DNA from: Hyphomicrobiales bacterium
Lineage (GTDB): Bacteria > Pseudomonadota > Alphaproteobacteria > Rhizobiales > Rhizobiaceae
Assembly: GCA_900469445.1 (NCBI GenBank)
Contig: UBXM01000046.1
Location: 1-64,000 of the forward strand
Length of the DNA stretch: 64,000 nt
Reading direction: 5' to 3'
Shown: piece after piece, positions 16,418 to 25,845 of the stretch
How the letters are laid out: each line of letters begins with the position of its first letter
Position numbering within the stretch: position 1 is the first letter of the stretch
Made by a program: the position numbers and the translations under genes
Notes under the pieces: generated by a model
What the model was told of the DNA's origin: nothing
Databases searched by the model: none
Seen by the model: the letters and a program-made list of their open reading frames with translations, nothing else

Positions 16418-17392
16418 ATGACATCCGATACATTCGATCGCGGGCTGATGTTGCTGCGGCATCTGAAGAGTGCCCAGTTGCTTCTGCTCGTAGCGTTGGG
16501 AGAGGCGGCCAGCCTGCGAAAGGCGGCGGCATCACTGAACATGACCCAACCGACTGCGACGAAGCTGATCCAGGATCTGGAGGCTGCTGTCGGCTACGCC
16601 CTGTTTGAACGAAGTTCGCGCGGCATGAGGCCAACGCCCTATGGGGAGGTTATGATCAGGCATGCCCGACTGGTGCAGATGGAGGTTATCCGGACCCGCG
16701 AGGAGATTGATTCTCTTTCCAAGGGCGCTTCCGGCGCCATCAAGATCGGCGCGGTCGTCAGCGCCATACCCTTTCTGCTGGCAAAGGCGGTTGCTGCCTT
16801 GAAACTGGAACATCCGGGCCTTCAGGTTTCGGTGGATGTGAATACCAGCGACGTGCTTGTCGCCGCGCTTCTGAACGGCCAGCTCGACGTGCTGCTGGCG
16901 CGTCCGCTGGTGCTGGGTGATCGCAGCGAATTCGACTATGTCGATCTTATCGATGAACCGTTGAAGGTGGTGGGGCGCAAGCAGCACCCGCTTACGCTCA
17001 AGGCGTCGGTCAGCATATCGGAACTGGGGAAGTGGCCCTGGACACTTCTGCCGGCCGGAAGTCCTATGCGTAAGGTCCTTGCGCCTGTTTTCGCGGAGAT
17101 GCGACTGCCGGGACCGCAGAATATCGTGGAAACGTCTTCGATGATGACGATGGTGGCGCTCATGCATGAAAGCGACATGCTGGCCGTGATGCCGGGCGAC
17201 GTGTCGGACTTTTATATCCGCCACAACCTGCTTGACGAAATTCCCGTCATGTTGCCCTCAGTCATGGGCTCTTATGGGATCGTCACCGGGAGGGACCGGC
17301 CGATCACTCCCGGTGTTGCGGCATTTTTGTCCCAGCTGCGCGCCGCAATGGAAGATCAGGACCAAGGACGGAACAGGCTTTCCATATTCTGA
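16418..17392 (+). CDS. LysR family transcriptional regulator
   Basis: The protein has 324 residues. The helix-turn-helix lies at about residues 30-55 (GEAASLRKAAASLNMTQPTATKLI in two parts), and a type-2 periplasmic-binding-like effector domain follows from about residue 100. It is similar in layout to GbpR/PcaQ-type regulators of sugar or aromatic acid use. It is divergent from the MFS-amidohydrolase operon and probably activates it with its substrate as inducer. AAAGG precedes the ATG. Confidence 0.9.
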   Translation: MTSDTFDRGLMLLRHLKSAQLLLLVALGEAASLRKAAASLNMTQPTATKLIQDLEAAVGYALFERSSRGMRPTPYGEVMIRHARLVQMEVIRTREEIDSLSKGASGAIKIGAVVSAIPFLLAKAVAALKLEHPGLQVSVDVNTSDVLVAALLNGQLDVLLARPLVLGDRSEFDYVDLIDEPLKVVGRKQHPLTLKASVSISELGKWPWTLLPAGSPMRKVLAPVFAEMRLPGPQNIVETSSMMTMVALMHESDMLAVMPGDVSDFYIRHNLLDEIPVMLPSVMGSYGIVTGRDRPITPGVAAFLSQLRAAMEDQDQGRNRLSIF

Positions 17393-17437
17393 GCCCGCTT
17401 AACGCATTTATCTATTTGCTGCTCAGCATGACGGAGC

Positions 17438-18097
17438 TTGATATGGGCGAATGGCAAGGCGCCTGCTTCGAATGGTGCCTCGGCATCTTTTTCATCGTCA
17501 TTACCACGGCTGCTTTATGCGCGTGGCTTGGCGCATGGCAGTGCCGGCAATCTGTCCGTGAGGCTCGAGGACGGTTCCATTTTGATAACGCCGACCAATT
17601 CTTCGCTTGGCTTTCTCACGCCTGACCAGATATCGAAGGTTTCACCAACGGGTGAACACCTCGCCGGTGATCCACCGTCGAAGGAGGCCTTCTTTCATCT
17701 CGCTGTCTATAGTGAACGCCCCGGGGCCAAGGCGATCGTGCACCTTCATTCGACGCATGCGGGGCTGTTTCCTGCCTCTGCCATGCGGATAATTCCGATG
17801 TTCTGCCACCGCTCACGGCCGACAAGGTGATGAGGATCGGTCGGCTGCCGCTCGTGCCGTATTATCGACCGGGAGACCGCAAGCTCGCCGACGCAGTGCG
17901 TGGTCTCGCTTCCGATCACAAAGCGATGTTGCTCGCCAACCATGGCCTATCGTTTCGGGCAAATCGCTCCAAGAGGCCGTGCATGCCTATTAAGAGCTTG
18001 AGGAGACAGCAAACTCTCCTTCCTTATCGGAAACCGTCCGGATTCGCTCTTGACATGTGAAGCGATTGCCTACCTGAACGAGGCCTTTCCCAGCTGA
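17438..18097 (+). pseudogene. Decayed class II aldolase, second otnC copy
   Basis: Three reading frames together match the intact OtnC at 10040-10684. The first part (to about 17775) reads GSAGNLSVRLEDGSILITP and HLHSTHA. A frameshift near 17780-17795 moves to the frame with LPPLTA and MRIGRLPLVPYY and ANHG. A second shift near 17945 gives IVSGKSLQEAVHAY, then an in-frame TAA and ELEETAN, and a last shift leads to EAIAYLNEAFPS. The N-terminus is also degenerate. It cannot make a functional aldolase and is probably the relic of a second acid-sugar locus attached to the LysR-MFS genes. Confidence 0.85.
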
Positions 18098-18130
18098 GCT
18101 GTGTGTCGCCCGGCACGAGAGGATATAGTC

Positions 18131-18865
18131 TTGGATCAATGGCTCATGCTTATGAGCGTCGCCTTGGCGGCAGGGGCGCTCAGCGCTGTAGTGGGTACGG
18201 GGGCAAGTCTGCTGCTCCTACCGATACTGGTGCCGATGTTCGGTGCGGTAGAGGCGATCCCGATCATGGCTGTTGCGGGGTTCATGGCCAATTTCTCTCG
18301 CGTGCTTGCCTGGTGGAGATCGATCGAGTGGAAGGCGGTATTCGCCTTCGCGTTGCCGGGCATGCCTGCTGCGGCGGCCGGAGCCTATGTGTTGATCCAT
18401 CTTCCGCAAGGTTGGCCGGAGACTTTGCTTGGGCTTTTCATCATGGCTCTGGTTCCGGTCCGGCGGTTCGCAGTGGTGCAGTTTAAACGTGTCGGCTTGA
18501 CGCTGCTGGCTGTCGCTGGGGCATTGGTCGGCTTCCTGACCGGCATCTTCCTGTCGACCGGACCACTCAGCGTGCCGGCATTCCTGGCATTCGGATTGGT
18601 TCGCGGCGCATTCATCGCAACGGAAGCCGGTGCCTCTCTCCTTGTCCAAGCTTCCAAGATTATCGCCTTTCGGGAATTTGGCGCCATTTCGACGGTAGAT
18701 CTGCTTTACGGCGTGATCGTCGGCGCGGCACTGATGGCAGGTACATTCCTTGCCCGTCCGATTGTCGCGCGTTTCGCCGACCATCAATTCCGAACACTTA
18801 TGGATGCGGTGACCGCGATTTCCGGTCTGTGGCTCTTTTATTTCGGCTTGCGCAGTCTGCTTTAA
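18131..18865 (+). CDS. TSUP family permease (TauE/SafE-like)
   Basis: The protein has 244 residues with about seven hydrophobic segments. The first repeat is GALSAVVGTGASLLLLPILV and the second GALVGFLTGIFLSTGPLSVP, the paired glycine-rich motifs of the TauE/SafE family of small anion exporters or importers. I prefer the TTG start at 18131, 8 bp after AGAGG, over the GTG at 18101. It lies alone between pseudogenes. The substrate (sulfite, sulfonate or another small organic anion) is unknown. Confidence 0.8.
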   Translation: MDQWLMLMSVALAAGALSAVVGTGASLLLLPILVPMFGAVEAIPIMAVAGFMANFSRVLAWWRSIEWKAVFAFALPGMPAAAAGAYVLIHLPQGWPETLLGLFIMALVPVRRFAVVQFKRVGLTLLAVAGALVGFLTGIFLSTGPLSVPAFLAFGLVRGAFIATEAGASLLVQASKIIAFREFGAISTVDLLYGVIVGAALMAGTFLARPIVARFADHQFRTLMDAVTAISGLWLFYFGLRSLL

Positions 18866-18920
18866 GCTTCGAAACTGTCGCATCTCGGCAACGGTCGGCA
18901 AAAAGCTGCGGCAGCCAGAC

Positions 18921-19226
18921 ATGCTGCACAACATCAGCACTCAGATCGGAGGAGCCGTTTCCCTGGCGATTGTCGCTGCGGTCTTGAGCGCTGCCGAAAC
19001 CAGTCTGATGCCGGGCGAACGTCTCCCGAACATGGCCCCGGCCAACCGGATCATCGCAGCGATCGCGGTCATTGGTGTCGGTTCACGATCCGGCGCCACT
19101 GGCACAAAACTTGATCCACGAGGCACCACGTTCTGTAGCGGCCACCACGCCTTTCGGGCCGCGGTGGTCGCTGCGTGTGGCGTGTCCGGCATGGTGCCGG
19201 TATGTTGCTCCCTTGCGGAAAGCTAG
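18921..19226 (+). pseudogene. Fragment of an MFS (DHA2-like) efflux transporter C-terminus
   Basis: The frame reads QIGGAVSLAIVAAVLSAAET, like the conserved segment near the C-terminus of EmrB/QacA-type transporters, and ends with HHAFRAAVVAACGVSG, like the last membrane segment. At about 100 residues it is far shorter than the roughly 480 of an intact member and lacks a start. It is best read as a relic. Confidence 0.5.
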
Positions 19227-19311
19227 GCCGAATGCCTGCGGCAAGTCCACCGTGCTTCGCGCGCTGTTAACCGAACAAAGCGGCATATCTGGACCGATTT
19301 TCCATCGCTGA
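19215..19311 (+). pseudogene. Fragment of an ABC ATPase (Walker A only)
   Basis: One frame reads RPNACGKSTVLRALL, matching the GPNGCGKSTLLRAL Walker A of iron-siderophore and related ABC ATPases, with the first glycine changed. No signature motif or Walker B follows before the frame ends. It is on the opposite strand to the intact ABC gene at 19489-20250, so it is not part of that gene. It may be a transfer scar. Confidence 0.35.
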
Positions 19312-19488
19312 TCTCGCGGATGGAAATCAGCACTTGGCCACAGAGGACGCGATGAGCCCAAGCTTACACGAGCGTGAGTAGGCCAAAGTGAACAGACGTG
19401 TCTCGGCATCAGTTTCGCAATTATAATCAGCCGCTTGAGCTGAAAGTATTGCCGGGGTCGCAGGTTCGGTCCCCATCAACACCATGGG

Positions 19489-20250
19489 TCAGCGTCGGAA
19501 CGGTAATGCGATTGGCTGACCTCCGACACTGATAACGGGGATATTGAATCCATAGATTCCTCCGAGTGCCGTTTCAGTCATAATATCAGCTGGTTTGCCG
19601 TCCGCGACCACCTGACCGTCTTTCATAGCAATGATCCTGTCCGCGAAACTGCCGGCATAGTTGATATCATGCAGCACGATCACGATCGTCTTCGCTCGCG
19701 TATCTGCGATATTTCGCAGCGACTTCATCAATTCACTCGCGAAATACATATCCAGATTGTTGAGAGGCTCATCCAGCAGCAGGTAATCGGTGTCCTGGCA
19801 ATAGGCCATCGCGACGAGGGCGCGCTGCCGCTGCCCCCCGGAAAGGGTATCGAGAAGTCGTTCGGACATCTCGGTAAGACCAAAGAGTCGAAGTGACTCG
19901 TCGATGATGCGGTGGTCATTTTCTGTAAGGTGGCCATGACTGTGGGGAAATCGCCCGAAACCGACAAGTTCGCGAACCGTTAATCGACTGCCGACATGAT
20001 TGTCCTGCCGAAGGATCGCAATTTTTTTTGCCAGCACTTTGCCCGAAGTCGAAGAAACCGAAAGATTGTCTACCGAGATATCTCCCGCCTGAAGTGGCAG
20101 CAGTCGAGCTGCGAGCCCCAAAAGTGACGATTTCCCCGCGCCGTTCGGGCCGATCAGTGCCGTGATACCGCCCTTCGGGATGGAGACCGAAATCTCCTTG
20201 AGGATATTCGTCTTGCCAAAGGCAAGCGAGACGTTTTCGATCCGGATCAC
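19489..20250 (-). CDS. Iron-siderophore/haem ABC transporter, ATP-binding protein
   Basis: The protein has 253 residues, with Walker A GPNGAGKSS near residue 38, signature LSGGQRQRA near residue 137 and Walker B DYLLLDEP near 156. Sequence style is FatE/CeuD/VctC-like. It is the last gene of the importer and overlaps the upstream permease gene by 4 bp (ATGA). It energises import of a ferric chelate or haem from the periplasm. Confidence 0.92.
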   Translation of the reverse strand: MIRIENVSLAFGKTNILKEISVSIPKGGITALIGPNGAGKSSLLGLAARLLPLQAGDISVDNLSVSSTSGKVLAKKIAILRQDNHVGSRLTVRELVGFGRFPHSHGHLTENDHRIIDESLRLFGLTEMSERLLDTLSGGQRQRALVAMAYCQDTDYLLLDEPLNNLDMYFASELMKSLRNIADTRAKTIVIVLHDINYAGSFADRIIAMKDGQVVADGKPADIMTETALGGIYGFNIPVISVGGQPIALPFRR

Positions 20251-21188
20251 TTGCGGCTCCCACGCCAGAGAAGAATGAGAAAGACAACCCCGCCAGCGAA
20301 CTCGACGACGACACCGAGCGTCGAACTGTTGCCGAGCAGATGTTGAAATAGCGTCTGACCGCCGACAAGAACGATAATGGCAACCAAGGCGACTGCCGGA
20401 ATGAGGATGGAATGACGGCGGGTCGTAACGATGCGCTCGGCAAGCGCCACGAACAGCAATCCCAGAAACGCAACCGGTCCGACAAGCGCCGTCGAAACCG
20501 CCACCAGACTAGCAACCAGTAGCAGGCAAGCGACCTGTGTTCTCGTCCAGTTTATTCCGAGCCCGATTGCCGTATCTCGGCCAAGTGCAACGACGTCGAG
20601 AACGTGCCGTGCATGCCAGACGAAAACAAGCGCGGCGAGTGTCAGGAGTGAGGCGACAGTCAGGAGCTCGGAATTGATGTCGTTGAAGTTGGCATAGCTG
20701 CTTGCCTGAGCGACGGCAAAATCGTTTGGATCGATGACCCGTGCAATCAGAGAATGGAGGCTGCGAAACAGCACGCCGATGACTACACCGACAAGCAGCA
20801 GGAACCCCATATCCAGCCTCGTCCGCAACATTGGCAGGATAAGTCCAAGTGATAGCGCCATGAGCGCGACGACCTCGACACCGAATTTCAGCTTCGCATC
20901 GAGGCTTGTATAGGCGAGCCCCCCGAGGAGGAAAACGAGGAGAATCTGGGCAAACAGATAGAGCGCATCGATGCCCATGATCGACGGCGTAAGGATGCGA
21001 TTTGCCGTCACCGTCTGAAACACTACGGTCGATACCGCAATAGCAATGCCGACCTCGATCAGCGCTATAAGCTTGATGGCGCGTAGACTCAGCACGAAGC
21101 CGAGGTTGCCGCGAAGCCCGATCGTCATGAAGGCGACCATACAAGCCAATGCAAGGGCCCCTAGAAAAACAAGCCGCCGATCGATCAT
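20247..21188 (-). CDS. Iron-siderophore ABC transporter, FecCD-type permease 2
   Basis: The protein has 313 residues and about nine hydrophobic segments, with the FecCD motif VGPVAFLGLLFVALAERIV. It forms a heterodimer with the permease at 21193-22161, as in FatCD/CeuBC systems. It starts 5 bp after that gene and overlaps the ATPase start. Confidence 0.92.
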   Translation of the reverse strand: MIDRRLVFLGALALACMVAFMTIGLRGNLGFVLSLRAIKLIALIEVGIAIAVSTVVFQTVTANRILTPSIMGIDALYLFAQILLVFLLGGLAYTSLDAKLKFGVEVVALMALSLGLILPMLRTRLDMGFLLLVGVVIGVLFRSLHSLIARVIDPNDFAVAQASSYANFNDINSELLTVASLLTLAALVFVWHARHVLDVVALGRDTAIGLGINWTRTQVACLLLVASLVAVSTALVGPVAFLGLLFVALAERIVTTRRHSILIPAVALVAIIVLVGGQTLFQHLLGNSSTLGVVVEFAGGVVFLILLWRGSRK

Positions 21189-21192
21189 GGCA

Positions 21193-22161
21193 TTATCCCC
21201 GAACGCGCGGCTGGAAAATCAGGACTAGAAACAGCAGGGCGCCGACAATGCCCATGACGGTTCCGACCGGGATTTCATAGGGAAAGCGGATCAGTCGACC
21301 AAGGATATCGCAGGCAAGCAGAAGGATCGCCCCTGAGACTGCGACAACCGGCAAGGTTGCCCGCAGATTGTCCCCCATCAGTCTTGAGACGAGATTGGGA
21401 ACAACGAGACCGACGAAAGGCACGACACCGACCACGACAACGGTAACTGCCGAAATCACGGAAATGATGCCGAGACCGAGCTGCATCATCCGCGCGTAGT
21501 CGATGCCCAGCCCGATACTTGCGTCCCGGCCGAGGGCCATGATCGTGAGGCGATCAGCGACCAACCATGCGGCGACCACCAGAAATGCACCGATCCAGAG
21601 CAGCTCATAACGCCCACGCAGAACACCTGAAAAGTCGCCACTGCTCCAGATCGACAGATATTGGAGAAGATCCAATTGCCAGGCGATCAATGTGGCGACA
21701 GCACCAAGGACGCTGCCATAGACAAGCCCAAACAGCGGAACCAGAAAAGGCTGGGTGGGTGGCAGCCGGTGCGCAGTCATCAGGAAGAAAGCCGTGCCGA
21801 GAAGGGCTGTAACACTTGCGGCCAATGTCTTGAAACCGAGCGATGCCGCGGGCCAGAGCAGGGTTACGATCAGAATGCCGAGCTCAGCGGATTGAGCGGT
21901 TCCTGCCGTCGATGGTTCGACGAAACGGTTGCGGGTTATTGCCTGCATGATCAGCCCGGCGATTGCCAGGCCAGCACCTGTCAAGACCACGGCGACGGTG
22001 CGCGGAAGGCGACTGATGGCCAGAAGATCAAGTTCGGCTGTCCCGTGCCAGAGGCCGAAAAGGGTGACGTCGCCCGCACCGACACCAAGGCTTACCAGGA
22101 AGAGGGCAGCGAGTACGAGGGTCGCGAGCAAGACGCCGATCTGGTTGGCCGCAATGCTCAT
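21193..22161 (-). CDS. Iron-siderophore ABC transporter, FecCD-type permease 1
   Basis: The protein has 322 residues. FecCD hallmarks are RLPRTVAVVLTGAGLAIAG near the N-terminus and VPFVGLVVPNLVSRLMG. Its ATG overlaps the stop of the binding-protein gene. It is the first of two permeases in a complete importer. Confidence 0.92.
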   Translation of the reverse strand: MSIAANQIGVLLATLVLAALFLVSLGVGAGDVTLFGLWHGTAELDLLAISRLPRTVAVVLTGAGLAIAGLIMQAITRNRFVEPSTAGTAQSAELGILIVTLLWPAASLGFKTLAASVTALLGTAFFLMTAHRLPPTQPFLVPLFGLVYGSVLGAVATLIAWQLDLLQYLSIWSSGDFSGVLRGRYELLWIGAFLVVAAWLVADRLTIMALGRDASIGLGIDYARMMQLGLGIISVISAVTVVVVGVVPFVGLVVPNLVSRLMGDNLRATLPVVAVSGAILLLACDILGRLIRFPYEIPVGTVMGIVGALLFLVLIFQPRVRG

Positions 22162-23060
22162 CGGGCTGTGGTGAAGGCGGTTTCGAGCGTCTTCATGACA
22201 CGTTCTGTTGCCTGGATGCCGCCTGCCGCGATGTAGAAGTCGGCAGCCGGAAGAAAGACGAGTTGCCCCTTCTTCCAGGCGGTCGTCGCGGCGACAAGTT
22301 CATTGTCGAGGGTCGCGCGTGCTCCTTGCTCGCCCGATCCGATCGCTGCCGCGCGGTCAACGATCAATAGCCAGTCGGGATTGGCGCGATGGATGAACTC
22401 GAAGGAAACGGCCTCCCCATGGGTGGCGCTCTGCACGTCACCCACGGCCGGCTCAAGGCCGAGCGTTGCATGAACCCAGCCGAAGCGTGAGCCGGGACCA
22501 TAGGCGGTGATCTTCGGACCATTGGTCATGATGATCAGCACCTTGCCTTTTCCGGCAGCCGCTTTACGGGTTGCGTCGATCTGGTCGTCCAGTTCCGTCG
22601 CAATCTTTCTTGCCGCAGTCTCTCGGTCAAACAGACGGCCATATTCCAACAACCGCGCTTTGGCCTGATCTACGAGATCATCGCCATCCATGGTCATGTC
22701 GATCGCCTGTGCGACTTGCGCCGCGGCCTCGACCCTTGTGGAGGAACGTCCGCCGAGAATAATCAGATCGGGATCGAGCGCACTCAGGGCCTCAAGATCG
22801 GGCTCGAATAGGTCGCCGACTACCTCTGCATCGGATTGAAGATGTTCGAGCTGGTTGAGATAAAGCTTGCTGGGGATACCCGCCGGCTTGATCCCCAGCC
22901 GATCCAGCGTGTCGAGAGCAGCGATGTCGAACACGGCAACTTTGGTTGGTAGGGTTGCAATATCGACTATACCGCGTGCGGTATGAATTTCGATCGCAGT
23001 TGCGGGCGATGCGGAAACAAAGATGGTGGCCAGAGCGAAGAAAAAACGAAGCATCGTCAC
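22158..23060 (-). CDS. Iron-siderophore/haem ABC transporter, periplasmic binding protein
   Basis: The protein has 300 residues, with a signal peptide at residues 1-22 (ending near SPATAIE) and a class III periplasmic binding fold, with VAVFDIAALDTLDRLG and DPDLIILGGRSS typical of the FatB/CeuE group. There is no lipobox cysteine, so it is soluble in the periplasm. It is just downstream of the DUF2218 gene, within the TonB receptor operon. Confidence 0.9.
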   Translation of the reverse strand: MTMLRFFFALATIFVSASPATAIEIHTARGIVDIATLPTKVAVFDIAALDTLDRLGIKPAGIPSKLYLNQLEHLQSDAEVVGDLFEPDLEALSALDPDLIILGGRSSTRVEAAAQVAQAIDMTMDGDDLVDQAKARLLEYGRLFDRETAARKIATELDDQIDATRKAAAGKGKVLIIMTNGPKITAYGPGSRFGWVHATLGLEPAVGDVQSATHGEAVSFEFIHRANPDWLLIVDRAAAIGSGEQGARATLDNELVAATTAWKKGQLVFLPAADFYIAAGGIQATERVMKTLETAFTTAR

Positions 23061-23061
23061 G

Positions 23062-23370
23062 TCATCCGATCAGTCGGGCACCGTTCTGTGGTTGCCATTG
23101 CAAGGGTTCGATGGCCTCGCGAAATGCGAAGCGAACAAGATGGCGCTCGACGACCGACTGGGTTTCCATCATTTGGGTTTCGTCTGGGGAGATGGCCGTG
23201 ATCAGCAGATTACCCTCTTTTGCTTCAAGAACTGCAGTGCCGCAGACGAAACGGCATTCGCCATGATCGCCTTCGTAGGTAACGTCGATCTTGTGGGCAA
23301 AATGCTTGCAAAGCTGCGTCAGATATTTGCCCGCATGCTCGGTTCTCAAAATTGCCCGGGCCTCCATCAC
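23062..23370 (-). CDS. DUF2218 domain protein
   Basis: The 102-residue cytoplasmic protein begins MMEARAILRTEHAGKYLTQLCKHF. DUF2218 proteins occur with siderophore and haem uptake genes and sometimes fused to siderophore-interacting reductases; their role is unsettled. Its tight position between the receptor and binding-protein genes supports a part in processing the imported iron compound. Confidence 0.75.
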   Translation of the reverse strand: MMEARAILRTEHAGKYLTQLCKHFAHKIDVTYEGDHGECRFVCGTAVLEAKEGNLLITAISPDETQMMETQSVVERHLVRFAFREAIEPLQWQPQNGARLIG

Positions 23371-23426
23371 TTTATACCTCCTAGACTGGCGCCGCCGGGA
23401 AAAGCTCGAAGGCGCCAGCTTTATCT

Positions 23427-25715
23427 TTAGAATTTCGCCTTTGCCGTGATCAGGAAACTGCGGCCTGGCTCGTAAAGCGGTGTGACATTGCCGAATTCCT
23501 GACCGTAGGTGGCGCGGTCGGAATAGGTCTCGTCGAAGATGTTTCTCACCTCGGCACGGAAGATGAAGTGGTTCAGCTGCTCAGGCTTCCATTCGGCAAA
23601 TAGATTGACAACTTCGTAGGCGGCATAGGGGACCCGCTCGCCATCGTCATTTTCGGCGACATGATCGTATTCAGGCGCAATCTCGATGTCGCCGCCGATC
23701 GTCAGGTTCCAGTCCTCGAATGTATGGGCGGCTGTGATCGTGATGATGTCGCCGACCGGGGTCGCGAGATAATTGCCGCTGTCCGAGCTTGCGGGGAGGC
23801 CGTCAACATCGACATCGATATGGACGTATTTGACCTTCACGTAGCCGCTCGTCCATTCATATCCTGCACCGATTTCGAAACCCTTGGATTGCAGGTCGCG
23901 GTTGCGCAATGCGCCTCCGGCGGCTAGGCCGTAGATCGGCACGCGCGCATTGGCGATATCCGTCCTGAAGAGGCTGGCTTCGGCCGTAAAGCCTTCGTAT
24001 TCTGCCTCCAGCCCGATAAGATAGTTCTTGGCGGTTACCGGTTTGGGTCCATCGTCGCCGTAATCCCATGCCGGATTGATGATGAAGTTTTCCGTCAGCG
24101 GCACACCCGCCCAGACGCGTGAGAATCCCGCCTTGGCCGTGAAAATGTCGGTGAGATCGTATTCACCTGAAATATTCGCGGTGAGCCCGGAATTGCTGAA
24201 GTCACGGTCATCGACGCCGGTGAACCATTGATGGTCGGCACGGCCTCCGAAGGAAAGGCGTGTTCGCTCCCACGGCTCAAGACGGGCCTGCGCGTAGATA
24301 CCGACATTGGAGGCCTTTTCCTCGCCGGCATCGAAAGGGTCGTCGAGCTTTGCTTTGTCATTATAGAAATCAACGCCGGCGACGACGTTGCCTATGTCGA
24401 AAGAAAATTTGTTTTCAAACTTTCCGTTGAAGGTCGATGTCTTGCCCGTGTCGTCGTACAGTCGACCGGGCGGACCAAAGATCGGGATTGTTACCTCGGT
24501 TGATCCGTATGCCAGCATGACCTTCGGATCCCACCATCCTTCAGGTGTCTCGTCCGTGTAGGTAAAGACAGTATTCTGTCGGTCGAGCTTGTAGTCTCGG
24601 ATCCGGGGTTCCCAGGGGCGCGGCGTCTCGACAAAGCCGGAATTGGCGCGGTATGGCCGCGGTGCATCATCGACCACACGATCATGGCTGATCTCGATAC
24701 GATCGCCGCTCTCGAACTCGTAACCGATCTTGCCAAGACCGCTCAGAAGGTTGGTTTCCGTTCCCTCGACCCTTTCTCCATCGCCATTGTGAAACTCGTT
24801 GCCCTTGCCGAAGGTGAAATAGCCGAGGAAGTCGAACCCGTCCTTCTGGCCGTAGGCAGAAAGGCCGGTCACCGCGGTGTCGCTGTTGAAATTATAGGTC
24901 GATGTGACAAAGCCACCAAAGGACTTGCCATCCTCCAGGAGGTCGGCGGCATCCCTGGTTTCATAATTGATCGCACCGGCAAGCGCACCGGGTCCTGCAT
25001 CGGCGGGAGCGATACCGGCATCCACGTCGACCGCCTTCAGGATCGAAGGATCGATGAGGTTGGTGGCGTTGTGATGGAAGACCTTGTTGTTCTGACGCGC
25101 ACCATCGATGCTGACCGCAAGGTTGGTTTCCTCGATGCCATGAACATAAACCTTCTGCGACATCGGCAATGAGCTTCCGACCTGGACGCCTGCTTCCTCG
25201 CGAAACACGTCGGCAATGCTGACAGGGTTGAGGCGCTCGAGTTGCTCGGAGCCGATGACGATTTCTCCGACATCTCGCTGGCCGACGTTCTGTGCGTCGA
25301 GGACGATAGGTGCGAGCGCATTTGCATCGGCTCCGCCAATGCCCTGTGCTGCTGACCCTGCCGGACGACCAATCATAGCCGTGCCGTTCACGATGCTGTA
25401 GGAAATGCCGGTTCCTTCAAGCAAACGCCCAAGCGCGGCTTCCGGCGAAAGCGAGCCGGAAACCGCGCGCGAGGTGACGCCCTGGGAGGTCGAAGCTGCG
25501 AGTGTTACCTGGAGACCTGATTGGCGTCCGTATGCGTTGAGCGCGGATGCAAGTGGTTGGGCCGGGATATCGAAGTTGCGTTGGGCGGTTTGCGCTGTTG
25601 CCGCGCTCACGTTCATCGTTGCCAGCGCCGCGATCGCCACCGATCCCGCAAGCGTCAATGCAAATGCCCTTGCGCGTGTGTTTTTCCGTCGTACCCCATT
25701 CTGCACAAGCGTCAT
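23427..25715 (-). CDS. TonB-dependent receptor with signalling domain, haem/haemoglobin type
   Basis: The 762-residue outer-membrane receptor starts at MTLVQNGV (AGGAG about 10 bp upstream). A signal peptide is followed by an STN domain (FDIPAQPLASALNAYGRQSG), a plug containing VYVHGIEETNLAVSIDGARQ, and a 22-strand barrel ending in the aromatic-rich LITAKAKF. The plug text resembles haemoglobin/haemin receptors, whereas the STN domain shows surface signalling through FecR to FecI, both encoded just upstream. The cargo is therefore haem or a ferric siderophore; I lean to haem for the receptor. Confidence 0.88.
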   Translation of the reverse strand: MTLVQNGVRRKNTRARAFALTLAGSVAIAALATMNVSAATAQTAQRNFDIPAQPLASALNAYGRQSGLQVTLAASTSQGVTSRAVSGSLSPEAALGRLLEGTGISYSIVNGTAMIGRPAGSAAQGIGGADANALAPIVLDAQNVGQRDVGEIVIGSEQLERLNPVSIADVFREEAGVQVGSSLPMSQKVYVHGIEETNLAVSIDGARQNNKVFHHNATNLIDPSILKAVDVDAGIAPADAGPGALAGAINYETRDAADLLEDGKSFGGFVTSTYNFNSDTAVTGLSAYGQKDGFDFLGYFTFGKGNEFHNGDGERVEGTETNLLSGLGKIGYEFESGDRIEISHDRVVDDAPRPYRANSGFVETPRPWEPRIRDYKLDRQNTVFTYTDETPEGWWDPKVMLAYGSTEVTIPIFGPPGRLYDDTGKTSTFNGKFENKFSFDIGNVVAGVDFYNDKAKLDDPFDAGEEKASNVGIYAQARLEPWERTRLSFGGRADHQWFTGVDDRDFSNSGLTANISGEYDLTDIFTAKAGFSRVWAGVPLTENFIINPAWDYGDDGPKPVTAKNYLIGLEAEYEGFTAEASLFRTDIANARVPIYGLAAGGALRNRDLQSKGFEIGAGYEWTSGYVKVKYVHIDVDVDGLPASSDSGNYLATPVGDIITITAAHTFEDWNLTIGGDIEIAPEYDHVAENDDGERVPYAAYEVVNLFAEWKPEQLNHFIFRAEVRNIFDETYSDRATYGQEFGNVTPLYEPGRSFLITAKAKF

Positions 25716-25845
25716 CCCGCCCCGTCTCCTATGCACCTTTACTGCAAGCCCCCTTGCTTGCGTTCAGGGTAGAGACGACCAAGGTCGTTGAATTTTTCAC
25801 CGCAATGCGGAAAATTTTGCGAAAATGTGCGGAACGGTCATCTGT

